This document shows positions 53,572 through 59,863 of a stretch of DNA of 64,000 nucleotides, one piece after another. Positions within the stretch are counted from its first letter, which is position 1. Each line of letters starts with the position of its first letter. The notes under the pieces were generated by a model that made no database searches, was not told the DNA's origin, and was given only the letters and a program-made list of their open reading frames with translations. The stretch comes from Planctomycetota bacterium. GTDB taxonomy: Bacteria; Planctomycetota; PUPC01; JACPCR01. Where the stretch lies: the NCBI GenBank assembly GCA_016179685.1, contig JACPCR010000094.1:1-64000 (forward strand), read 5' to 3'. Made by a program: the position numbers and the translations under genes.

Positions 53572-54366
53572 GACAGTTGCCCGCACCTTCTGGCAGGCCG
53601 AGAAAAAATCTTCGTTCGACGCCGAAAACCCATATTGCTGCTCGATCTCACGGATCGCTATCTCCGTGACCAGACACCCGTCCAGCGTGTCCGGAAACTC
53701 CACCCCGGTCGTGCAGTCTCGCAGCACGATGAAATGGTAGCCCCGCCTCGACATCGCCCGAATGCCGTAGTCCCGGCCCAGTAAACACCAATTCGCCGCA
53801 AAACCAGCATAGATGAGATGCAAGATGCGCCGCTGCGCCAACACATGGTGAAGCTCTGATCCCGTCGCTACCACCTTCTCATCCGGCCGCACGTCGATGA
53901 GCGGCGACATCCCGAGCTGGTCCTTCACCTTCTCGTAGTGAACCATGATGCCCGGCGGTTGACTCCTCGGCCCCACGTAGGCTCGATAGGCGCCCTCACG
54001 CCGACGGAAAGATGCCGGAGGCCAGTCCGGCTCCACCCCGGGTGGTGCGACCGCGGTCTTCACCCCATCGGGCCGGTGGTCAGGAAACTGCCGCGCCACA
54101 TCCGGGCAGGGCGCGTGGATCACCATCAGGCCCGCTCCGCGCGCCGCAGCCAGCGCAGGCACCAGCTTCTCTGTCATCACGTGGCTCGCACGCTCGATCC
54201 AGCTCTCAATAAAATGGCTGTTCCAGGTGTCCACCAGCACCAGCGCAGTAGCCTCGACGGGCAAGACCATCTCGATCTCGCGACGGATGAAATTCGACTC
54301 CCGGCACGGCACGCCCGCCGGCGTGCTGTCCTGAAAATATCGCACCCTCAAATTCAAATCAGCCAT
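53569..54366 (-). CDS. Isochorismatase-like cysteine hydrolase
   Basis: A 265-residue member of the cysteine-hydrolase superfamily (nicotinamidase, isochorismatase, N-carbamoylsarcosine amidase). The catalytic aspartate is in ALVLVDTWNSHF and the nucleophile cysteine in YAGFAANWCLLGRDYG. The lysine is probably in EKVVATG. It has an extra N-terminal stretch of about 40 residues. The ATG at 54366 has GGAG nine bases upstream. Substrate unknown. The gene runs toward phyH. Confidence 0.88.
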   Translation of the reverse strand: MADLNLRVRYFQDSTPAGVPCRESNFIRREIEMVLPVEATALVLVDTWNSHFIESWIERASHVMTEKLVPALAAARGAGLMVIHAPCPDVARQFPDHRPDGVKTAVAPPGVEPDWPPASFRRREGAYRAYVGPRSQPPGIMVHYEKVKDQLGMSPLIDVRPDEKVVATGSELHHVLAQRRILHLIYAGFAANWCLLGRDYGIRAMSRRGYHFIVLRDCTTGVEFPDTLDGCLVTEIAIREIEQQYGFSASNEDFFSACQKVRATV

Positions 54367-54453
54367 GATTCGACTCCTGGGTGAATAGCCGATCGGCGCG
54401 AAACGCTGATATTCACCGATTCACCTGGGGATTGTCAATAGGGCGAACGACTC

Positions 54454-54831
54454 ATGCGAGCCGATCTTGAGTTTCCGGAAACTTCCCTGGCCAGGGCGGT
54501 GCACGAACAAGACCCGGAGTGGGGCCCACCCGGAATTTCCCCGCATGAGTTCGCCAATGCCCTGGGCAGCCTCATCCGCATGAAACGGGCGGACAGAAAT
54601 TCTGTGCTCATGGTCTGGGATGCAGCGGCGTCCTTGTTCGAACGTGGCGTACAAGAGGTTCCTCTCCCCAAGGCGTTGGACCTGGCTGCCGCGCAAGGGG
54701 TGACCGCCACTGACGCCGAATTCATCGTGCTGGCGCAGACGCTTGGCGTCCCGTGCGTGACGGAGGATCGCCAGCTTTGTGACGCGTTTCCAAAAATCGC
54801 CATTTCCATGAGGGTCTTCCTGGATGCTTGA
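54454..54831 (+). pseudogene. PIN-domain (VapC-like) protein, N-terminally truncated
   Basis: The 125-residue ORF reads as the last four fifths of a PIN-domain ribonuclease: ARAVHEQDPEWGPPGISPHEFANAL with the conserved glutamate, VTATDAEFIVLAQTLGVPC with an acidic pair and CVTEDRQLCDAFP with the last aspartate. The first strand with the essential aspartate (DTN/DVN-type) is missing, and an in-frame stop lies five codons upstream of the ATG. No antitoxin gene precedes it. It is most likely a decayed VapC toxin, though a shortened functional protein is not excluded. Its end overlaps the ORF of the next gene. Confidence 0.75.
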
Positions 54832-54910
54832 CATCCCGGCCCCACCTGCTCATCATACCGGCCGGCGGACGAAGGGGTTATCTACCTCAGCGATTGTCAT
54901 GGAGGCTCCT

Positions 54911-55807
54911 ATGGCCGGCGGCTACACGCGAGACCTGTTGATTCTGCCATTTGATCATCGCGCTTCGTTTGCGAAGGTGATGTTTGGGGCGTATGCGAAG
55001 CCGAGCCCGGCCATTACTCAAGCCGTGGCCGCGTTCAAGGACATCGTCTATGACGCCTATCTTCGCGCCTTGTCCGAGAAATACGTTTCGAAAGAGACCT
55101 CGGGCGTCCTGGTCGACGAGGAGTTTGGAGACCGGGTATTGAAGGACTGCCGGGCGAGCGGGCGGATATTCGCCGTGTGTGCGGAGAAGAGCGGGCAGGA
55201 CGAGTTCGACTTCGAGTACGGGACACGGTTCGGCCAGCATATTGAAAAATACCATCCGACCTTCACCAAGGTGTTGGTTCGCTACAACCCGGACTCGCAC
55301 CAGGAGATGAACGAGCGCCAGAACAAGCGGCTCAGGAAGCTAGGGGATTACCTGAGGAAGAAGGAGATGTTTTATCTCTTCGAGCTGCTGGTTCCGCCGA
55401 CGAAGGAGCAGAAGCAACTGCCGGACTACGATACAAAGGTCCGGCCTGATCTGATGGTCCGGGCGATCCTGGAGATTCAGGAGGCGGGTGTGTATCCGGA
55501 TGTCTGGAAGATCGAGGGGCTGGAGAGCCGGGCGGACGTGGAGAGAGTGGCGGCCGCCTGCCGGAAACAGGTGAAGGGCGCTGGCATCATCATTTTGGGG
55601 CGTGGAGAAAGCGACGAGAAGGTTGGACTTTGGCTGAGGGCGGGTGCGAAGGTGCCGGGCGTCATCGGTTTTGCGGTGGGCCGCACGGTTTTCCAGAAGC
55701 CGTTGGAGGAATTTCGAGACAGAAAGCTGAGCCGTGTGGCGACGGTGAAAGCGATCTCCGAGAATTATCGGCAATTCGTTGAAATCTGGAACTCGGCGCG
55801 CAACTGA
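54911..55807 (+). CDS. DUF2090 protein, putative 2-deoxy-5-keto-gluconate-6-P aldolase-like
   Basis: A 298-residue TIM-barrel protein starting MAGGYTRDLLILPFDHRASF. This DUF2090 domain is known as the C-terminal half of IolC-type fused proteins in inositol breakdown, where it has been suggested to be an aldolase. Here it stands alone, without the kinase half. TKVLVRYNPDSHQEMNERQ, WKIEGLESRADVERVA, and IILGRGESDEKVGLWLRAGA are the conserved blocks. I use ATG 54911, preceded by GGAGG; earlier starts lie in the PIN remnant. No other inositol gene is in the window, so its substrate is open. Confidence 0.82.
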   Translation: MAGGYTRDLLILPFDHRASFAKVMFGAYAKPSPAITQAVAAFKDIVYDAYLRALSEKYVSKETSGVLVDEEFGDRVLKDCRASGRIFAVCAEKSGQDEFDFEYGTRFGQHIEKYHPTFTKVLVRYNPDSHQEMNERQNKRLRKLGDYLRKKEMFYLFELLVPPTKEQKQLPDYDTKVRPDLMVRAILEIQEAGVYPDVWKIEGLESRADVERVAAACRKQVKGAGIIILGRGESDEKVGLWLRAGAKVPGVIGFAVGRTVFQKPLEEFRDRKLSRVATVKAISENYRQFVEIWNSARN

Positions 55808-56003
55808 CGAGACGAGGCTGAGTGACCAGCGGCGAAGCGCTGTCTCAAACCGTCCAGAGTGGCCCGGGCGACCAGAGCCGAAAGAGGATGCGGCACGCGC
55901 TTCGACGAGCGGTCTTGCTTCGCAAATACTTGGCTTATAATGGGATACAGGTCTCTTCCCTTAAGTGAGCAAACTGGTCTCAAGTGTTCCAGGTTCGAAA
56001 TCC

Positions 56004-56032
56004 TTGCGTCCTGTCGCCCAGGCTGATAGAAT
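56004..56032 (+). promoter_or_regulatory. Putative promoter of the STAS-HPr operon
   Basis: TTGCGT and TAGAAT are 17 bases apart. Another TATAAT lies at 55936-55941 with a weak -35. The first would start transcription near 56039. Confidence 0.5.
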
Positions 56033-56052
56033 TCCCAACCCCCGTGTGGTAG

Positions 56053-56631
56053 ATGCTAGATGCGAACCCCTCGGAAGCATTGCATGACAATTATCAAGGA
56101 TTTATGAGAGAGACATCTCTTTTCTCGGGCAAGCTGAAGGACAAGCTTGTCCTGCGGGTGGTCGGCAAAGGTAAGTCCAGTCATTCGGCGGCCTTAAGTC
56201 AGGCGGCAGATGAAGCGGTCGAGAACGGTGTCAGTTCCATCGTCATTGACTTGAAATCCTGCGACTGGCTGGATAGCACTTTCGTGGGCACTCTGGTTGG
56301 AATCGCCTTGAGGCTGCGAAATGCGCACAGGGGCCATCTCGCCCTGGCCAACGTGGATGAGGCGACCCGGCGGCAGCTCGAGGAATTCGGCCTGACGCGA
56401 CTCCTAGCGCTCGAGGAAGTGGGCGAAGACTACCATTGGGCTGTCAGCCGGCTTCCGGATGTCTTGCAGGAGCCGAGCCAGCTTGCCCGGGCTATCCTGG
56501 AAGCACACCAACACCTGATGAAAGTGAATCCGGAAAATGCGAGGCGATTCGCCGCTCTCCAAAGACGCCTGTTGGTGGAGTTACAGGCCGCCCTTCCTGA
56601 CCGACCCCCATCCGAACTTGCCTCTACGTGA
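56053..56631 (+). CDS. STAS-domain protein (anti-sigma factor antagonist type)
   Basis: A 192-residue protein with an N-terminal STAS domain. The segment IVIDLKSCDWLDSTFVGTLVG carries the serine that partner kinases of the SpoIIAB/RsbW type phosphorylate. The C-terminal 50 residues are helical (ARAILEAHQHLMKV). Such proteins release sigma factors or act in signalling complexes. No anti-sigma kinase gene is close. The start may instead be MRETSLFSG (56104). The stop overlaps the HPr start (GTGA). Confidence 0.85.
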   Translation: MLDANPSEALHDNYQGFMRETSLFSGKLKDKLVLRVVGKGKSSHSAALSQAADEAVENGVSSIVIDLKSCDWLDSTFVGTLVGIALRLRNAHRGHLALANVDEATRRQLEEFGLTRLLALEEVGEDYHWAVSRLPDVLQEPSQLARAILEAHQHLMKVNPENARRFAALQRRLLVELQAALPDRPPSELAST

Positions 56632-56909
56632 TTGCCACGTCCCAGCGAGCCGTAGCCGTTGTTCGCAACCAGAAGGGACTTCATGCGCGGCCCTCCACGC
56701 TGATCGTGGAAGCAGCGCTGAAGTTTCAGGCGGACGTTTATCTTTTGCGGGGCGACCTGCGAGCGAACGCGAAAAAATTGCTGGATGTCCTATCGCTCGG
56801 GGCTGAACAGGGAGCGATCGTTACGCTTGAGGCGGCTGGCCCCGATGCGGAAGAAGCGATTCTGACCGTCAAGGGACTGGTAGAAACGGAGTTCTCGTTC
56901 GACTCTTAG
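56628..56909 (+). CDS. HPr-family phosphocarrier protein
   Basis: A 93-residue HPr-like protein. The active-site histidine is in NQKGLHARPSTLIVEAA. The regulatory site normally reads NAKSI/L; here it is ANAKKLLDVLSLGAEQG, with lysine in place of serine 46, so HPr-kinase control is unlikely. Translation starts at GTG overlapping the STAS stop, so the two are coupled. No PTS enzyme I or permease is in the window. Its TAG stop is in a hairpin repeat. Confidence 0.93.
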   Translation: MIATSQRAVAVVRNQKGLHARPSTLIVEAALKFQADVYLLRGDLRANAKKLLDVLSLGAEQGAIVTLEAAGPDAEEAILTVKGLVETEFSFDS

Positions 56910-56955
56910 AATCCCTGTTCATGAGTGCACCCGCATTTCTGGACAGGGATTCTAA
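56906..56955. repeat. Hairpin repeat containing the HPr stop, tip AGTGC-accc-GCA
   Basis: 23-base arms with four mismatches; the left arm begins ttagaatccctg and so includes the TAG stop of HPr. The loop accc marks reverse orientation. The leuS stop at 62669 has the same ttagaatccc start and a similar right flank (aaacccct). Confidence 0.88.
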
Positions 56956-56957
56956 AA

Positions 56958-57010
56958 GAAACCCCTCCCGCAGCAATTCCTACCGCGGGGACAGGTCCGG
57001 GAGGGGTTTC
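56958..57010. terminator. 13-bp GC-rich stem with gggacaggtccggga module
   Basis: gaaacccctcccg and cgggaggggtttc pair perfectly, with gcggggacaggtccggg in the enclosed part. It lies between the convergent HPr and cupin genes, directly between two hairpin repeats. Confidence 0.8.
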
Positions 57011-57012
57011 CA

Positions 57013-57060
57013 AAGTAGACGAGTTTGCAAGTGCGGGTGCGCTGGCGAGTTCGTCTACTT
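57013..57060. repeat. Hairpin repeat containing the cupin-gene stop, tip AAGTGC-gggt-GCGCT
   Basis: 22-base arms with five mismatches. The left arm aagtagacgagtttgcaagtgc is near consensus. The right arm includes the minus-strand TAG stop (57055-57057) of the cupin gene. Confidence 0.88.
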
Positions 57061-57657
57061 AGGAGTAGCAGGCTTGGAGACCGTTCCGTTGATGGGCGGG
57101 GAATTCTTGGCCGCAGCCTCTGCTGCCGTGACCGTGACAAAGTCACGGCCGTCGCTGGGCGGAGAGACGATGCTGACCACCACGGCAGGCGTGCCATCAG
57201 CGCTCCTGAAGGAATGAAAGGTCCCTTTGGGGATATGCATGAGCGCCCCGGCGGCGATGGGATATTCCATGTCGCCGACTCGGAGGACGCCGCGTCCGGA
57301 CTTCACATAGACGGTCTCATCATGGTAGGAGTGGTAATGGGCGGGAACGTCCCGCGCCTCGACCACGTGGATGCTGAGGGCCGCATTTCCCCCCACATTC
57401 TGAATCTGGAAATTCCGGTCCGCGGGCAGCGGGGATTCCTTGAGGATTTCGTCGATCTCTTTCAGAAGGAACTTGGAGCTCCCGGTCGGATTCTGCAGCA
57501 TTCTCACCTCTCGGGGACTGGCGCATCCGATCCCGAACAGCACAAGAGAGACGCCGACGAGGGCGCAGACCAGGCACGTCTTGACGAATGGCGTCGACCG
57601 AAGACCATCGAGGGCAGGCGACGTCCGCCGCCCTTCGACACGGTAGGATTCCATCAT
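57055..57657 (-). CDS. Cupin-domain lipoprotein
   Basis: A 200-residue protein. From ATG 57657 a signal peptide with lipobox follows (VCALVGVSLVLFGIGCAS; cysteine near residue 44), so it is probably a lipoprotein. The C-terminal cupin_2 domain has HYHSYHDETVYVKSGRGVLRV and GALMHIPKGTFHSF, giving the usual three-histidine/one-glutamate metal site. Function unknown; lone cupins bind small ligands or act as isomerases. The unusually long n-region (MMESYRVEGRRTSPALDGLRS) makes the exact start uncertain. Confidence 0.82.
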   Translation of the reverse strand: MMESYRVEGRRTSPALDGLRSTPFVKTCLVCALVGVSLVLFGIGCASPREVRMLQNPTGSSKFLLKEIDEILKESPLPADRNFQIQNVGGNAALSIHVVEARDVPAHYHSYHDETVYVKSGRGVLRVGDMEYPIAAGALMHIPKGTFHSFRSADGTPAVVVSIVSPPSDGRDFVTVTAAEAAAKNSPPINGTVSKPATPK

Positions 57658-57787
57658 ACGAGGCCCTCGAAAGGGATTGGACGAGCGGGCTTCTATCTCG
57701 CACGCCGCGCCGGGATGCGCTCGTGGATTCCCGGCGCGGCGTACCAGAGCATGGACGACCACGATGGCTCCTGATGCCTGCTCAAAG

Positions 57788-58405
57788 CTAAAGGTTTATG
57801 AAATTTTCCAGCATTCGCAAGCCGACGGCCTGGCTTTTTTCCGGATGGAACTGGGTGGCATAGACTGGCGGCCGCATCACCGCGGAGGCAAAAGTGACAC
57901 CGTAGTCCGTCCAGGCGGTCACCACGGATGCGTCCCCCGGTTGTGCGTAATAGGAATGCACGAAATAAGCGTGGACCCCGTTCGACAGGCCCGAAAAGAG
58001 CGGGCTGCCGCCCTGAAACCGAAGCGAGTTCCACCCCATGTGAGGGACCTTGAGTTTTTCACCGCCGGATGGCGAAGCCGAGGGGAAGCGGACGATGCGG
58101 CCGGCGAGGACGTCGAGGCCTGGGTGAAGCCCGCCCTCCTCGCTTTCGGTGAAGAGGAGCTGAAGGCCGAGGCAGATGCCCAGGAACGGTTTATCTCGAG
58201 CCGCTTCGCGGAGGGCCGGCACCAGGCCCCGGGCATCCAGCTCGGCCATGGCATCCTTGAAAGCGCCCACTCCGGGGAGGACCACCTTGTCGGCCTCTCT
58301 CAACACCGTGGCTTCGCCGGTGATGACGGCCCGGGCCCCGAGGCGCTCGAGCGCTTTTTGAACGCTGCGCAGGTTTCCCATCCCGTAGTCCGTGATGGCA
58401 ATCAT
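57788..58405 (-). CDS. hisH: Imidazole glycerol phosphate synthase, glutaminase subunit
   Basis: The glutaminase that feeds ammonia to HisF in histidine synthesis. 205 residues, starting MIAITDYGMGNLRSV. The nucleophile cysteine is in FLGICLGLQLLF and the catalytic histidine and glutamate in YATQFHPEKSQ; HMGWNSL is the HisF-contact segment. The listed ORF is 116 codons too long at its start. The ATG overlaps the aroK stop (ATGA). HisF and other his genes are not in the window. Confidence 0.96.
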   Translation of the reverse strand: MIAITDYGMGNLRSVQKALERLGARAVITGEATVLREADKVVLPGVGAFKDAMAELDARGLVPALREAARDKPFLGICLGLQLLFTESEEGGLHPGLDVLAGRIVRFPSASPSGGEKLKVPHMGWNSLRFQGGSPLFSGLSNGVHAYFVHSYYAQPGDASVVTAWTDYGVTFASAVMRPPVYATQFHPEKSQAVGLRMLENFINL

Positions 58406-58935
58406 CGGGGCCGTTCTTTCGACTGCAGGTGAAGGACGATCTCCGCGGCCACTTCCGCGGCTGGCCGCACCGCCGTATTGTAGCGGGCCTCCGCTGCAGC
58501 CGCATAGAACGACGCCCGAGCGGCGAGAAGCTCCTGGATTTCCTCCCGGGAGTTCTTCCCGGTAAGACGGGGCCTCTGGCCCACGGTGCGACCGTCCGCG
58601 GCGAGACGCTCGTGGATCGTTTCGGCGTCGGCCTCGAGCAGGACGACGCATCCGCTGTTCTTCATGCGTTGAACGTTCTCCGGCCGCAGAATGACGCCGC
58701 CTCCCGTAGCGACGATGGCGCAGCGATGCGTCCCGGCGATCTCCGCCAGGCACTCGCTTTCGAGGTCGCGGAAACGAGCCTCACCGTCGGTCGCAAAAAT
58801 CTCGCGGATACTCCTGCCTGTGCGCTTCTCCAGGACATCATCAGCGTCGATGAACGGCCGGCCCATGGCCTCGGCGATCCTGCGGCCGATGGTGCTCTTC
58901 CCCGTGCAGCGATATCCGATCAGGTAGAGGTTCAA
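58402..58935 (-). CDS. aroK: Shikimate kinase
   Basis: Phosphorylates shikimate in the pathway to chorismate. 177 residues; Walker A is GYRCTGKST, DADDVLEKRTG binds shikimate, ATGGGVILRPEN is the GGG segment and the lid arginine is in GQRPRLTGKN. It is followed with a four-base overlap by hisH, an unusual pair that suggests joint control of two amino-acid pathways. Confidence 0.96.
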   Translation of the reverse strand: MNLYLIGYRCTGKSTIGRRIAEAMGRPFIDADDVLEKRTGRSIREIFATDGEARFRDLESECLAEIAGTHRCAIVATGGGVILRPENVQRMKNSGCVVLLEADAETIHERLAADGRTVGQRPRLTGKNSREEIQELLAARASFYAAAAEARYNTAVRPAAEVAAEIVLHLQSKERPR

Positions 58936-58976
58936 GTCGAGAACATCCTCATGGACCTGCAGCGATTATAAGCATT

Positions 58977-59014
58977 GCTAGGCGTGCCGCCCGGGGCTAG
59001 GCGTGCCGCCCGGG
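58977..59014. repeat. 19-bp tandem repeat, two copies
   Basis: gctaggcgtgccgcccggg is repeated directly without a gap; a third, partial unit (actgcgcgtgcc) follows. It lies just upstream of aroK. Confidence 0.85.
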
Positions 59015-59159
59015 ACTGCGCGTGCCAACTCCCTTTTCCTCATGGACTTAAGGCGATAATAGGGGATGGAGAGGTTCCCTTCAAAGCACGACAGCGTTCG
59101 ATTTTGACGTAAGTCCTTGGAGTGAACGCCTTAGCGCTTGTACCACGCCTAAATCCTTC

Positions 59160-59345
59160 ACAGATTTGTCTCCCATAGGGATCCCGTTGGGACTCCCGGT
59201 CCTGTCCCACTGGGAGGGACCTTCCCGGACTTGTCCGCATGGAAGGGAACCTCCCGCAGGGACCCCTTTCCCGGACATTTCCCGATGGGAGGTATCGTCC
59301 CAAATGATCCCCATGGGAGGGACAACTGTGGAGGGACGCTGGTAT
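59160..59345. repeat. Cluster of GC-rich palindromic modules
   Basis: At least six units of the form tccc(N)ggga occur in a row: tcccatagggatccc, tcccactggga, ttcccggacttgtcc, tcccgatggga, tccccatggga. The modules share words with 22546-22641 and 56984-57004. The cluster ends with the complement of the 13581 repeat core (ctgtggagggacgctgg). Confidence 0.7.
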
Positions 59346-59369
59346 CTACGGGAAGGCTTTCCCAAAGTT

Positions 59370-59404
59370 GGAAGTGCGGACACACCTCCGAACGTGCGTG
59401 CTCG
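59370..59404. repeat. Decayed hairpin copy related to 39478
   Basis: ggaagtgcgg is followed by tccgaacgtgcgtgctcg, which matches the right arm at 39478-39523 except for one base. The left arm outside the tip has been lost. Confidence 0.6.
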
Positions 59405-59420
59405 ATATGTAACTTCTCAC

Positions 59421-59446
59421 TAAGTTCGGGAAGGACGATCAGGTCA
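59421..59446. repeat. 26-base repeat, copy 2
   Basis: Identical to 35529-35554, same orientation. Confidence 0.85.
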
Positions 59447-59734
59447 AATCGATGAGTTATGAACGGAGTAGCGAAGCGTTGAATCCATGCCCCGTTGGGA
59501 GCGGGTTACTACGAGCGTATTTTGAGGTGCACGACAAGGCTACATTTAGGCGTCAGTCGTTGGAGTGACGGTTTTAACCGTTGTCCGATCAGCGCCACGC
59601 GTATAAGGCGTAACTCCAACGAGGTGGCCGTCCTGCGGATCGAGAATCAAGTCTCCGCAAGAATTTAGCGCGGTAGGAGTAGGCAAATCACCCGAACTGA
59701 TTGAGAAGTGACATCGATATCCCATAAGTAACCG

Positions 59735-59782
59735 ATTCACAGGTGGTTAAATTGGAATGTCTCTTGAATTTCGCCGGGGTTT
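59735..59782 (+). repeat. 48-base leader block shared with gmk (copy 2)
   Basis: 44 of 48 bases match 13789-13836. It ends 81 bases before the leuS ATG. Confidence 0.8.
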
Positions 59783-59863
59783 TGGGTTAGTATCCCTATT
59801 CATACGCTCCAGTTGCTCCTTAAACGCTTCCGTTCTACTGGAAAGAACCGCAGGGAGGCAGAG

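Larger units (their letters stand above)
58936..59863. other. Long repeat-filled gap between aroK and leuS
   Basis: 928 bases without a gene. In order: a 19-bp direct repeat (58977-59014), palindromic GC-rich modules (59160-59345), a decayed hairpin copy (59370), the 26-base repeat (59421), two neighbouring copies of cgttggagtgac-type words (59545-59600) and the 48-base block shared with gmk (59735). It also contains the divergent promoters of aroK and leuS, which I cannot place. Confidence 0.7.
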
